From: Marinobacterium jannaschii DSM 6295
GTDB lineage: Bacteria; Pseudomonadota; Gammaproteobacteria; Pseudomonadales; Balneatricaceae
Assembly (NCBI RefSeq): GCF_000620085.1
Contig: NZ_JHVJ01000004.1
Coordinates: 201,387-265,386, forward strand
Reading direction: 5' to 3'
Length of the DNA: 64,000 nucleotides
Below the pieces are notes generated by a model, which worked only from the letters and a program-made list of their open reading frames with translations, searched no databases and was not told where the DNA came from. Made by a program: the position numbers and the translations under genes. Positions within the stretch are counted from its first letter, which is position 1, and every line of letters begins with the position of its first letter. Positions 43,560 through 53,377 of this stretch are shown here, one piece after another.

Positions 43560-45734
43560 ATGAAACAGGTATGCCAAACTCTTAGAACTGGTGTTGTAGA
43601 AGTGAACGATGTTCCAGTGCCAACCTTAACTGACAAGTTTGTGCTGGTTAAAAACACAGCATCTGTAATCAGCGCAGGTACCGAAAAAACCAAGATTGAT
43701 ATGGGCAAAAAGAACCTTTTGCAAAAAGCAAAAGCTCGCCCAGATCTTGTTAAGCAGGTAATTAAAAAAGTAAAGGCCGAAGGCCTGCAGAAGACGCTGC
43801 AAACGGTGAACTCTCGTCTAGATTCACCTTCTCCCCTTGGTTACAGCTGCGCAGGTGAAGTTGTAGCGGCAGGTGGGTTGGTAGAGGGGATTCGTCCCGG
43901 AGATCGAGTAGCCTGTGGCGGCGCAGACTATGCCAACCATGCAGAGTTTGTTGCGATACCAAAGAACCTTGTCGTTAAAATACCTCAAAATGTTTCTGAT
44001 GAAGAAGCTGCATTTACCACTGTAGGTTCGATTGCGTTACAGGGTGTTCGATTGGCTGATCCTAAGCTTGGCGAAACCTTTTTGGTTCTGGGCTTGGGGC
44101 TTCTAGGTCAAATAGCTGTTCAGCTGCTAACAGCAAATGGCTGTAAGGTAATTGCGACTGATCTCGATGCTGATCTGGTCAAGCGCGCGGAAGGTTTCGG
44201 TGCGATCGGTGCGTACCCAGGATCTGACCTTGGTGGTCTGTGCAAGGAACTTACCGCTGGACATGGTGTTGATGGGGTGCTGGTTTGCGCAGGTAGCTCC
44301 AGTAATCAGCCGATCGAGCTATGTGGCCAGGTAACACGTGAAAAAGGCCGTGTAGTTGTAGTGGGCGCTGTCCGCATGGATATTCCTCGTGAAGATTACT
44401 TCAAAAAAGAGATAAGCGTCGTCATTTCCCGTTCATACGGGCCAGGGCGATACGATCCGTTTTATGAAGAAAACGGAAATGACTATCCGCTTAGTTATGT
44501 TCGTTTTACTGAACAGCGCAATATGCAGGCATTTCTTGAGCTTATCTCTCAAGGAAAAATGGATGTTAAATCTCTTATTACTCATCGCTTTGAGGTTGAC
44601 CAGGCCGAAGAGGCGTATCAATTGATCGAGGGAAATAAGACTGAGCCGTATCTCGGTATTTTGATGCAGTATCAGGCTGATCTTTCCGAGGTTGAGAGCG
44701 GCGGTCGTATCAGTGTAAGTAAAAAACCAGTTTCCACAGATAGGATTGGTGTTTCGTTTTTTGGTGCAGGTAATTACGCTACTGCAAGCCTGCTTCCTCC
44801 ATTGAAGGCGGATACTGATATAGAGTTTCGTGGTTTGGTTACTGCGAGTGGTAGGACTGCTCAAGGTGTTGCCAGTCAATTTGGTTTCTCGTTCTGTGCA
44901 GCGAATTACGATGAGCTATTGGATAAAGATTCCGACGCGATCATGATTGTGACTCGTCATGACACGCACGCCGAGTCAGTTTCAAAGGCGCTTGCTGCAA
45001 ACAAGCATGTATATGTTGAGAAACCGTTGGCTTTGACGATTGATGAGCTATCGGATGTTCACACAGCTTATCAAAGTTCAAAAGGTACGGTGATGGTTGG
45101 GTTTAACCGTCGATTTGCGCCGTCAACACTTGAAGTCGTTGAGCACTTCAAGCACGTCAAATCCCCACTAGTCGTGAATGTTCGTGTGAACGCTGGTCAG
45201 ATACCAGGTGATCATTGGATTCAGGATACTGAAGTGGGCGGTGGACGTATGATCGGCGAAGGATGTCACTTTGTAGACTTGGCTTCTGCACTTACGGGTT
45301 CTAATCCTGTCACTGTTTCGGCTATTGCGAGTGCTAAGGCCGACAAATCTGCTCTGTTGAATGACAACCTTTCACTCTCTCTCCAATTCGAAAATGGCAG
45401 CATCGCAAACATTATCTATTGCGCAGACGGCTCTAAAGCTATGGCCAAAGAGTATATCGAAGTGTTTGGCGGAGGTAAGAGTGCGGTCATTAAAGACTTT
45501 AAAGAGGCAGAGCTGTTTAGTGGTGACACAAAGGTTGTGCAAAAAAAGCTGTCAGCACAAGATAAGGGGCAGAAGATCATGCTCAAGGACTGGTTGACGG
45601 CGATGAAAGCAGGACAGCAGTCTGTGCCTTACGAGTGCCTCATGGCTACCAGTATGGCAACGATCATGGCTGTTGAGTCTATTGCGACCGGCGCACCGAT
45701 GAAAGTGGATTTGTCAGTTCTTGATAAGGACTAA
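43560..45734 (+). CDS. Bi-domain oxidoreductase: zinc-type alcohol dehydrogenase fused to Gfo/Idh/MocA
   Basis: The 724-residue protein joins two NAD(P)-dependent domains. Residues about 1-350 are a medium-chain dehydrogenase (GYSCAGEVVAAG, GDRVACGGADYANHAEFVAI, LVLGLGLLGQIAVQLLTANG). Residues about 385-720 are a Gfo/Idh/MocA domain (VSFFGAGNYATASLLPPLKA, VYVEKPLALT, VGFNRRFAPST, GEGCHFVDLASAL). The fusion is known from exopolysaccharide clusters and could change a nucleotide sugar or a glycan end by oxidation and reduction at two carbons. Base composition returns to that of the flanking genome in this gene. The six-hairpin gene follows after seven bases. Confidence 0.88.
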   Translation: MKQVCQTLRTGVVEVNDVPVPTLTDKFVLVKNTASVISAGTEKTKIDMGKKNLLQKAKARPDLVKQVIKKVKAEGLQKTLQTVNSRLDSPSPLGYSCAGEVVAAGGLVEGIRPGDRVACGGADYANHAEFVAIPKNLVVKIPQNVSDEEAAFTTVGSIALQGVRLADPKLGETFLVLGLGLLGQIAVQLLTANGCKVIATDLDADLVKRAEGFGAIGAYPGSDLGGLCKELTAGHGVDGVLVCAGSSSNQPIELCGQVTREKGRVVVVGAVRMDIPREDYFKKEISVVISRSYGPGRYDPFYEENGNDYPLSYVRFTEQRNMQAFLELISQGKMDVKSLITHRFEVDQAEEAYQLIEGNKTEPYLGILMQYQADLSEVESGGRISVSKKPVSTDRIGVSFFGAGNYATASLLPPLKADTDIEFRGLVTASGRTAQGVASQFGFSFCAANYDELLDKDSDAIMIVTRHDTHAESVSKALAANKHVYVEKPLALTIDELSDVHTAYQSSKGTVMVGFNRRFAPSTLEVVEHFKHVKSPLVVNVRVNAGQIPGDHWIQDTEVGGGRMIGEGCHFVDLASALTGSNPVTVSAIASAKADKSALLNDNLSLSLQFENGSIANIIYCADGSKAMAKEYIEVFGGGKSAVIKDFKEAELFSGDTKVVQKKLSAQDKGQKIMLKDWLTAMKAGQQSVPYECLMATSMATIMAVESIATGAPMKVDLSVLDKD

Positions 45735-45741
45735 AGACTCA

Positions 45742-46914
45742 ATGTTTGAAGCCAATAGTGCTGAAATTCTGGAGAATGCCCGTAGAGATAATTTTGCGGG
45801 CTTTGATCCTTTCGATGGTCTTAATAGCAAACTATTCAAACTAGCCCCTTCATTGAAGAAGGGAATTTTTGGGCTTGCTTGGATTCAGCTGCATAAACGC
45901 TCAACACTTAATCTACGGCCGCTTTTGGGTGTCCAAAAAGCACGTAATCCAAAGGGCGTTGGGCTATTTATTCTGGGGCTGCTGGAGGATTATCAACGGA
46001 CAGGTGACGCAGCCTTCTTGAAAGAAGCAACAAGGCTTGGGGATTGGTTACTAGAGCAGAAAAGCGACCAGTCTGTGTGGAAGCATGCCTGTTGGGGTTA
46101 TCATTTCGATTGGAATGCACGTGCATTTTTTGTTCCTAAGGGTAAGCCCAATATCATTACAACGATTTATGTGGCTCAGGCATTGTACGCTCTAGGGCTT
46201 GAGACGGGTGGGCAGTCCTATACTAATGCTGCATTGGATGCGGCTTATTTTATCGTTGATTCACTGTATACCGAAGCTGATGGGCGGAGATTTTTCGCCT
46301 ATATTCCCGGTGAAGATGCGTTTGTGCATAATGCCAGCCTATGGGGGGCTGCCTGGGTTGCTTTTGTTGGTGATAAAAAATCTGATGATCAATTTAAGGA
46401 GCTGGCTCTTAAGGTCGCCCGTCAGTCTGTAGAAGAACAAGCTGAGGACGGATCCTGGGTTTATGGTGCCCGACATCATCATCAGTTCATCGATGGTTTC
46501 CATACCGGGTATAATTTAGAAGCACTGCACATTATCCGTAAAGCACAGGGCACTTCAGAATTTGATGATGCTATCGAGCGTGGCTTATCGTACTACAAAG
46601 ACAAGTTGATCGAAGATGATGGCACCGCCAAGTACTATGATAGCAATCCTTATCCGCTGGATATGCACTCGGTAACTCAAGTTGTTATCACTTTGCTTAA
46701 GGTAAGTGGAAGTCTTGAGGACCGAGAGTTGGCGCGTAAGGTTATTGAAAAATCTATCGAGACACTTTATATGCCGGCTAAAAAGAGATTTATGTACCAG
46801 AAGCACAAGGGGGTTTCCAACAAGGTTGATTATATGCGCTGGACTCAGGCCTGGGTGTATTACTCTTTTTCATATTTCAATCGGACTGTAGCGGAACAAA
46901 ATGAAACGAATTGA
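45742..46914 (+). CDS. Six-hairpin (alpha/alpha toroid)-like polysaccharide cluster protein
   Basis: The 390-residue protein consists of repeated helical hairpins rich in aromatic residues (GLFILGLLEDYQRTGDAAFL, KHACWGYHFDWNARAFFVPK, NIITTIYVAQALYALG, GARHHHQFIDGFHTGYNLEA), as in six-hairpin glycosidases and glycan epimerases or lyases. No signal peptide is seen, so a cytoplasmic role is likely. The ATG at 45742 is preferred over TTG at 45721, which lies in the previous gene. It overlaps the WecG-type gene by 14 bases. It usually neighbours the bi-domain oxidoreductase in such clusters; activity is unknown. Confidence 0.65.
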   Translation: MFEANSAEILENARRDNFAGFDPFDGLNSKLFKLAPSLKKGIFGLAWIQLHKRSTLNLRPLLGVQKARNPKGVGLFILGLLEDYQRTGDAAFLKEATRLGDWLLEQKSDQSVWKHACWGYHFDWNARAFFVPKGKPNIITTIYVAQALYALGLETGGQSYTNAALDAAYFIVDSLYTEADGRRFFAYIPGEDAFVHNASLWGAAWVAFVGDKKSDDQFKELALKVARQSVEEQAEDGSWVYGARHHHQFIDGFHTGYNLEALHIIRKAQGTSEFDDAIERGLSYYKDKLIEDDGTAKYYDSNPYPLDMHSVTQVVITLLKVSGSLEDRELARKVIEKSIETLYMPAKKRFMYQKHKGVSNKVDYMRWTQAWVYYSFSYFNRTVAEQNETN

Positions 46915-47638
46915 ATTGCTTGGCTCTCCTATGGATATGGGGAGTATGGAAGAGACTGTGCAACTTATTAAAGAACGCCTGATAAAGGGTGTCTTTACGC
47001 AGCATGTGGTGGTAAACGTTGCAAAAGTAGTTAATATGCGTAAAGACACTGAGCTGGCGCTGTCTGTAACAGAGTGTGACATCATTAATATCGATGGTAT
47101 GGGGGTTGTTTGGGGGGCTCGGTTCCTTGGGCATGATGTTACAGAGCGCGTAGCGGGTGTTGACCTCTTTCATCAGCTAAACGCGATGGCAGAAAAGGAT
47201 GAATTTCCAGTCTTTTACTTAGGTGCGAAGGAGGAGATCGTTTCGAAAACAGCCACTGTAATGAAAGAAGCGCACCCGAACTTGCAGGTTGCAGGTTTCC
47301 ATCATGGGTACTTCTGGGATGATGAAGAGTCAGTTGTCGAAGAGATTCGAAAATCTGGTGCTAAGTTACTTTTTGTTGCCATTACGTCCCCTAAGAAAGA
47401 AAAATTTATAAACAAATGGAAAGGTCAGCTCGGTGTTGATTTTGTAATGGGAGTTGGCGGCACATTCGACGTCGTAGCCGGAAAGGTCAAACGTGCCCCT
47501 ATGTGGATGCAACGATGTGGTCTTGAATGGTTCTACCGGGTACTGCAAGAGCCAAGACGGATGTGGAAACGGTACTTTGTTACAAACTCTCAATTTGCCT
47601 GGTTATTGGTAAAGACTAGGTTAGGTCTTGGAGCTTAG
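46901..47638 (+). CDS. WecG/TagA/CpsF-family glycosyltransferase
   Basis: This 245-residue transferase family (GT26) adds N-acetylmannosamine-type or uronic residues to lipid-linked acceptors. It has VVNVAKVVNMRKD, the conserved NIDGMGVVWGARFLG with catalytic Asp, ERVAGVDLFHQL, VFYLGAKEEIV, LLFVAITSPKKEKFI and GVGGTFDVVAGKVKRAP. In E. coli WecG transfers ManNAcA; with wecB and wecC in the same locus this enzyme is a good candidate to add ManNAcA. It is the last gene of the tightly packed first block; a 121-base gap follows. Confidence 0.92.
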   Translation: MKRIELLGSPMDMGSMEETVQLIKERLIKGVFTQHVVVNVAKVVNMRKDTELALSVTECDIINIDGMGVVWGARFLGHDVTERVAGVDLFHQLNAMAEKDEFPVFYLGAKEEIVSKTATVMKEAHPNLQVAGFHHGYFWDDEESVVEEIRKSGAKLLFVAITSPKKEKFINKWKGQLGVDFVMGVGGTFDVVAGKVKRAPMWMQRCGLEWFYRVLQEPRRMWKRYFVTNSQFAWLLVKTRLGLGA

Positions 47639-47759
47639 CCTGGGTGGAGGCTGTAGTCGAATAAGGAGACCCATCGGCGAATATCATTTTCATCGAATAT
47701 GACTCTACACATGTTCATTGTGGAATAGGACGTTCCAGTTACAAATTAAAGGATCTGAA

Positions 47760-49124
47760 ATGAATAATTTTGATATTATCCACCATGGCGCTGTAGAAGG
47801 TGTTACCGGCTCCTGCCACCAATTTTTCTTCCAGTCTGATTCTAGTGTGTTAGTTGATTGTGGCCTGTTTCAGGGCAGGGAAGCAGAGCTTTTCCCTGAG
47901 GGTGATTTTAGCATCAATTTTCCGCTATCGACGGTCAAAGCGCTGTTTGTCACACACTGTCATATCGACCATGTCGGGCGTATTCCCTGGCTGATAGCCG
48001 CTGGCTTTAAAGGTCCGATCTACGCCACCGAGGCGACGGCTCAGTTATTGCCGCTGGTGCTGGAAGATGCCCTGCGTATCGGGGTAACGAAGGATGCGGT
48101 ACTGATCGATCGGATCTTAGGAATGATACAGCAGATGATCATCGCGGTTCCTTATGGCCAGTGGATTACTCCATTTGACGACAGTGAACTTCAGGTGCGC
48201 TTTTCGATCGCCGGTCATATCCTGGGCTCTGCCTATATCGAGTTCGAGTCTGAAGGCCGCCGGGTGGTCTTTTCCGGGGATCTGGGGTCTAGTGATACTC
48301 CGTTGTTGCCCGATCCGACGCCGTTGGAAAAGGCTGATGTGTTGGTGCTTGAAAGTACCTATGGAGATCGCCTGCATGAGGATCGGCAAGCGCGCAGGCA
48401 GAGACTGGAATCTGTGTTGCACAAGGCTCTGCGCGATGACGGTACGGTGCTGATACCGGCTTTCAGTATCGGCAGAACCCAGGAACTGCTGTATGAGATT
48501 GAGGAGATTCTTCACGAAACCCGTTCTGACAAGATCAAAAATCTGGATGTGGTACTGGATTCGCCCCTTGCCGCGCGTTTTACCCGGCAGTATCGGGATC
48601 TTTTTCATCTCTGGGATCAGGAAGCATGCCAGCGACGCGGGGAGGGACGTCATCCACTCGCCTTTGATAATCTGATTACCGTTGATGAGCATCGCGATCA
48701 TCAGAGGTTGGTTAAGTACCTCGCACATAGCGGCAAGCCCGCTATTGTTATCGCTGCCAGTGGTATGTGTGCCGGAGGACGTATCGTCAATTATCTTAAA
48801 GCGCTGTTGCCACAGCCAGAAACAGACCTTCTCTTTGTAGGCTATCAGGCAGAAGGCACCCCGGGGCGGGATATCCTGCGTTACGGGCCAGGCAATGGCT
48901 ATGTTATCTTGGAAGGGCAGAAAGTTGCTATCAATGCCTCGATTTATACTCTCAGTGGTTATTCTGCCCATGCCGACCAGAAGGAACTGGTTGATTTTGT
49001 CTCTGGGGCTAAAGTGACGCCTCAGGAGATCCGTTTAGTCCATGGTGATAAAACAGCTAAGCGTCTCCTGAAGGAAGTATTAGGCAATAAGTTATCAAGC
49101 GATAAATCAATAACTATTGCGTAG
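47760..49124 (+). CDS. Beta-CASP metallo-beta-lactamase-fold protein (RNase-like)
   Basis: The 454-residue protein combines a metallo-beta-lactamase domain (FVTHCHIDHVGRIPWLI zinc motif, AGHILGSAYIEFES, VVFSGDLGSSDTPLLPDP) and a beta-CASP domain (LIPAFSIGRTQELLYEIEEI, VIAASGMCAGGRIVNYLKAL, SGYSAHADQKELVDF), like CPSF73/YSH1-type RNA nucleases. ATG 47760 has AAAGGA ahead; an upstream extension to 47718 is not family-like. It sits between the glycan assembly and export blocks, where similar genes occur in other exopolysaccharide loci. Whether it cuts RNA and which one is unknown. Confidence 0.88.
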   Translation: MNNFDIIHHGAVEGVTGSCHQFFFQSDSSVLVDCGLFQGREAELFPEGDFSINFPLSTVKALFVTHCHIDHVGRIPWLIAAGFKGPIYATEATAQLLPLVLEDALRIGVTKDAVLIDRILGMIQQMIIAVPYGQWITPFDDSELQVRFSIAGHILGSAYIEFESEGRRVVFSGDLGSSDTPLLPDPTPLEKADVLVLESTYGDRLHEDRQARRQRLESVLHKALRDDGTVLIPAFSIGRTQELLYEIEEILHETRSDKIKNLDVVLDSPLAARFTRQYRDLFHLWDQEACQRRGEGRHPLAFDNLITVDEHRDHQRLVKYLAHSGKPAIVIAASGMCAGGRIVNYLKALLPQPETDLLFVGYQAEGTPGRDILRYGPGNGYVILEGQKVAINASIYTLSGYSAHADQKELVDFVSGAKVTPQEIRLVHGDKTAKRLLKEVLGNKLSSDKSITIA

Positions 49125-49333
49125 TTAGTATTCAATAACAATATATTAATCCGTCATCCTGCCTGGATGTAGTACGGGATAAGTTCTTGCCGGATCATCG
49201 GTTTATTGAACGAATATCAGTATATTTTCGTGCTGCCAGTTGCAAGGACTGATGATAAAATCTGCACGCAAAACTTTTATAATTTTTTGAAGTTGGACTA
49301 GCTGTACCGTTCGCTTTTAAACAGGGTGATAAT

Positions 49334-50515
49334 ATGGACGTTAAAGATCTGCGCTTTGCAGTGCTTGGCATTTGCAGCCTCTACGGGACGACCGTTCAGG
49401 CTATAGAACCGGCATCTGTATCGGATGGCCCGGTTGCCGTTATCCCTCAGCTCAGTGTACAGCTGGCCCATGATGACAATATTTTCTCTGAAGAGAGTAA
49501 CGAAACGTCGTCAGCGAAAGTCATCGTTACCCCATCGGTTGAATTACGGGCAGAGCGTGCTAACGATGCCTATCGTGTGTGATATGCGCTGGAAAATGGC
49601 TCCTTTACGGATGGCCATGACGACGATTACACCGACCATGAACTGCAGGGGCAGGCGATTATCGAGCTGAACGGTCGTAACCGTTTTGATCTGCAAGCCG
49701 GGTATATCAAGGAACATGAAGACCGTGGTACCGGTGTTGATGACCAGAGTGGTGGCGGTGTATCTACACCGATCGAGTATAGTGAATTCAATTTGCAAGG
49801 GCTTTATACCTATGGTGCCAGCGGTGCTAAGGGTAACCTGGAGCTGAATGCAGCTTACTATGACCGCGAGTATGATAATTTCCGGACATTAACAGAGGCG
49901 CGTGACCGGGAAACCATTCGTCTTGGCGCGACTTTTCTCTATCGTCTCGCTCCCAAATCTCAGGCGCTGTTTGAACTGCGCCACGAAGATATCGATTACC
50001 AGTCTGCGACTAGTACACAGGACAGTACCGAACAGAAATACCTGGTGGGCTTGCGTTGGGATGCTACGGCCAAAACCAGCGGTAGCGCCAAGATTGGTGC
50101 AGCCCGTAAGGATTTCGATAGTCCGGCAACAGAAGACTTCTCCGGTGCTAGCTGGGAAGTTAGCGTACGCTGGGCTCCTCAGACCTATTCCAGCTTTGAC
50201 CTGACGACGACTCAGGAAACTGAAGAATCCAGTGGTACCGGTGACTATATCGATACCGAAAGTCTGACCCTGGCATGGAACCATGAGTGGAGTGGTCGGG
50301 TTAGTTCTGTTGCTTCGATCAGTCGGATCGAAGAGGATTATGTGGGCGCTACCCGTGAAGATGAGACCAACAGCCTCTCTCTGGCGTTGTCTTATGAAAT
50401 GCGGCGCTGGCTCGATATTAACTTTGCCTACACCTACGGTGAACGGGACTCCAATGAAGTGGGGAATGATTACGAGCGTAATCAGTGGATGATCACACTG
50501 CTGGGCTCACTCTGA
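49334..50515 (+). pseudogene. Outer-membrane beta-barrel protein of the exopolysaccharide locus, interrupted by one in-frame TGA
   Basis: Two segments in the same frame, 49334-49582 and 49583-50515, would form a 393-residue protein if the TGA at 49580-49582 were a sense codon (RV-stop-YALENG). The first part has a signal peptide (VLGICSLYGTTVQA) and VIPQLSVQLAHDDNIFSE, the start typical of EpsL-like outer-membrane barrels. The rest is alternating beta strands with many Tyr/Arg/Glu, ending in NQWMITLLGSL. A CGA to TGA change would explain it. It could be an inactivated gene, a sequencing error or readthrough. It lies before the wza-like gene and would form the outer-membrane part of the export path. 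Confidence 0.8.
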
Positions 50516-50554
50516 GTTAGCTTTTCTTTGTTCAGGGAAAGGATGGTCTGAAAT

Positions 50555-51106
50555 ATGCGGTATAAGCTAAAAACCTCTTTACGTGCCTGGTGGATGTGCC
50601 TGTTGTTGATGTTTACCTCAGGTGTTAGTGCACAGGAGGGCGGTTTGTCAGACTATCCTCTCGGGTCCGGCGATTTGCTGAGTATCAAGGTCTTTGGCGA
50701 GGAAGACCTCAGCCTTGAAGTTCGGCTCAGCGATGCTGGCACTATCTCATACCCTTTTCTGGGCGAGCTGCGGGTCACCGGGTTATCGACAGGTCAACTC
50801 AGCTTGCTGATTCGTGATCAGCTTGCCGATGGCTATCTGGTTCGGCCGAACGTTAATGTTACGGTGCTGGAATACCGTCAGTTTTTTATTAACGGTGAAG
50901 TTGAAAAGCCAGGTGGCTATCCGTTTCAGCCGGGGCTTAGCCTGCAGAAAGCTGTTGCATTGGCAGGCGGTTTCACTGAGCGGGCTTCGAAGTCTAAAGT
51001 CTACGTTATTCATGACGGTGACGAAGGACGCCCGCCATTACGTTTGCGTCTGACAGACTCGATTCGGCCTGGCGATATTATTACGATCGAAGAAAGTTTT
51101 TTCTAA
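50555..51106 (+). CDS. Short Wza-type polysaccharide export protein
   Basis: The 183-residue protein has a signal peptide ending at SGVSAQ, a polysaccharide export domain (YPLGSGDLLSIKVFGEEDLS) and one SLBB domain (FFINGEVEKPGGYPFQPGLS). It is the short form, without the C-terminal alpha-helical barrel of E. coli Wza, and no lipobox Cys is seen. It would form the periplasmic ring, and the beta-barrel protein of the preceding gene may provide the outer-membrane pore, so loss of that gene would matter. The wzc-like gene starts 81 bases later. Confidence 0.9.
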   Translation: MRYKLKTSLRAWWMCLLLMFTSGVSAQEGGLSDYPLGSGDLLSIKVFGEEDLSLEVRLSDAGTISYPFLGELRVTGLSTGQLSLLIRDQLADGYLVRPNVNVTVLEYRQFFINGEVEKPGGYPFQPGLSLQKAVALAGGFTERASKSKVYVIHDGDEGRPPLRLRLTDSIRPGDIITIEESFF

Positions 51107-51187
51107 CCGGAACCGGTTTTAATCTTTGTTTTCAGCCCTTATGGCTGTGTGCCTTGTCCGCAGCCAATCTCTTTTCGGTGGTAAGTG

Positions 51188-53377
51188 ATGGATTCACAGC
51201 AGAAAAATACATTGGATCGTTTGCTGAAAGACGATGTAATCGACCTGCGTCAGTATTGGCGTACTATCTCGCGGCGTAAGTGGAGTATTCTTGGTTTTGC
51301 TTTAGTGGTGACACTGCTGGCTGCGATGGTGGTGTTCTCGATGGAGCCGGTTTATCGCGCCACGGCTACACTGCTGATCGAATCCAAACAGGCCAAGGTT
51401 GTGTCTATCGAAGAGGTGTATGGCCTTGATGGTGGGAATAATGAGTATTATCTGACTCAGTTTGAGATTCTGAAATCCCGTAAGCTGTCCGAAAAGGTGA
51501 TTCAACGCTATAGCCTACTTGACCATCCGGAATTTAATCGCGAGCCGACATTTGATTTTAACTGGCGGAAAATTGCTGGTGACTATATTCCGGAACTGAA
51601 GCCGGGCGAGCCGACTGTTGAGGGCCGGTATCAGGCGTTGGTAAACGCTTTTAGCAGTCGGGTCACGGTATCCCCTGTGCGCAAAACGCAGCTGGTAAAG
51701 ATTACCTTTGAGGCTTATTCGCCTGAATTTGCGGCTAAGATGGCGAATGCACTGGGCGAAGCCTATATCGAGAATAACCTGGAAGCCAAACTTGAACTCA
51801 CGGTAAAAGCCTCTTCCTGGTTGAATGAGCGGTTAGGCGGTTTGAAAGATAAACTGCGTGAGTCTGAAGCGCGTCTTCAGGCGTTTCGCGATAGTGAGCA
51901 GATCGTTGGCGACAACGGAGGTCTGGACATTGTTGGTAACGAGTTGGATCTGCTGGCAGATAAGTTGGTGGATGCTCGTCGTGATCGTCTGGAGCTGGAA
52001 AATGTATATCGCCAGGTGCAGCGAGCGGGTGGTAAGGCAGATCCATCCGCCTATGAGCGCATTCCGGCTGTGTTGCAGCATCCGCTGGTGCAGAGTTACA
52101 AGTCCTCCCTTTCTGAAGCCGAGCGAAAGGTTTCTGAACTGGCTAAGCGCTATGGCCCCAAGCATCCTAAGATGGTTGCGGCCCAGTCGGACGTGGCCAG
52201 CGCTAAGCAGGCGCTGTACAGGCAGATCAATAGTGTTATCAGTGGTATTAAAAACCAGTATCAGGTCTCCCGGGACAGCGAAGTCGCGTTGGAGCGCTCA
52301 TTGGGTAACACCAAGGGTGAGCTGCAGGAGCTAGGCCGTAAGGAATATCGCCTTAAAGAGTTGCAGCAGGAAGTGGACGTCAACCGCCAGCTTTACGATA
52401 CCTTCTTTACCCGTCTGAATGAGACGGCTGCAACGGGCGATCTGGAATCTGCCAATGCCCGGATCTCTGACCCGGCAGTAGCGCCACTAGGACCAGCTAA
52501 GCCGAAGAAGAAGCTCATCATCGCGCTTAGCTTTGTGGTGAGTACCCTGTTTGGTGTGATGATGGCGTTTCTGCTGGAGGCGCTGAATAACACAGTACGC
52601 AGTTCCGGTGATATTGAAACCAAGCTGGGTATGCCGGTACTAGGGCTGCTGCCTCTGTTGAAGAGCTCACGTAAAAATCGCCATCCAAGCTATAACCAGT
52701 ACCTTGATGATAGTCAGTCAGGCTTTTCAGAATCGGTACGCACTATCCGTACCGGCCTGATGCTATCTTCACTGGATAATCCCCATAAGGTGGTTGCGGT
52801 GACCTCTACCGTACCTGGCGAAGGTAAAACGTCCTCTGCATTGAGTCTGGCATTCTCGCTGGGGCAGATGGAAAAAGTGCTGCTGATTGATGCGGATATG
52901 CGGCGACCCTCTATTGCCAGGCAGTTTGACTGTGCCGGACGTCAGGGGCTGTCTGAACTGGTCGCAGGCACCTGTACTGAGTCTGAGGCGGTGTTCCATA
53001 GTGAAGCGCATGGTATTGACCTGCTGCCAGCGGGACAGATACCGCCCAATCCCCTTGAGCTTCTCTCCTCCAAGCGCTTTGCTGCTGTGCTGGCGGAGCT
53101 GGAAAAACACTATGATCGTATTGTGATCGATACTGCGCCTTGCCAGGCAGTCAGTGATGCGTTGGTTCTGGCGCCGCTGGTCGGTGCGGTTGTTTACGTT
53201 GTTAAATCTGACGCGACACCTACACCTCAGGTGCAGTCGGGTATTAAGCGCCTGCGAGAGGTGAATGCGCCATTGGTGGGCGTAATACTTAACCAGGTAA
53301 ATCTGAAGAAGGCATCGAAGTACTATGGAGAAGGGTATTCCGGTTACTACGATGTGTATGGCTACAGTAACGGCTGA
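51188..53377 (+). CDS. Wzc-type chain-length regulator and tyrosine autokinase
   Basis: The 729-residue inner-membrane protein has an N-terminal Wzz domain (DLRQYWRTISRRKWSILGFA, first membrane segment about 32-52), a long periplasmic coiled-coil region (200-420), a second membrane segment (KKLIIALSFVVSTLFGVMMA) and a cytoplasmic BY-kinase. The kinase has Walker A VTSTVPGEGKTSSALSLA, Walker A' VLLIDADMRRPS and Walker B VIDTAP. The C-terminal tyrosine cluster (KYYGEGYSGYYDVYGYSNG) is the autophosphorylation site. It sets polymer length and export. A GTG at 51185 is one codon earlier. The stop overlaps the phosphatase ATG by one base. Confidence 0.95.
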   Translation: MDSQQKNTLDRLLKDDVIDLRQYWRTISRRKWSILGFALVVTLLAAMVVFSMEPVYRATATLLIESKQAKVVSIEEVYGLDGGNNEYYLTQFEILKSRKLSEKVIQRYSLLDHPEFNREPTFDFNWRKIAGDYIPELKPGEPTVEGRYQALVNAFSSRVTVSPVRKTQLVKITFEAYSPEFAAKMANALGEAYIENNLEAKLELTVKASSWLNERLGGLKDKLRESEARLQAFRDSEQIVGDNGGLDIVGNELDLLADKLVDARRDRLELENVYRQVQRAGGKADPSAYERIPAVLQHPLVQSYKSSLSEAERKVSELAKRYGPKHPKMVAAQSDVASAKQALYRQINSVISGIKNQYQVSRDSEVALERSLGNTKGELQELGRKEYRLKELQQEVDVNRQLYDTFFTRLNETAATGDLESANARISDPAVAPLGPAKPKKKLIIALSFVVSTLFGVMMAFLLEALNNTVRSSGDIETKLGMPVLGLLPLLKSSRKNRHPSYNQYLDDSQSGFSESVRTIRTGLMLSSLDNPHKVVAVTSTVPGEGKTSSALSLAFSLGQMEKVLLIDADMRRPSIARQFDCAGRQGLSELVAGTCTESEAVFHSEAHGIDLLPAGQIPPNPLELLSSKRFAAVLAELEKHYDRIVIDTAPCQAVSDALVLAPLVGAVVYVVKSDATPTPQVQSGIKRLREVNAPLVGVILNQVNLKKASKYYGEGYSGYYDVYGYSNG

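Noticed and set aside
49580-49582. TGA as selenocysteine codon
   Set aside because: The protein is an outer-membrane barrel with no reason for selenocysteine, and no SECIS-like hairpin was evident just downstream.
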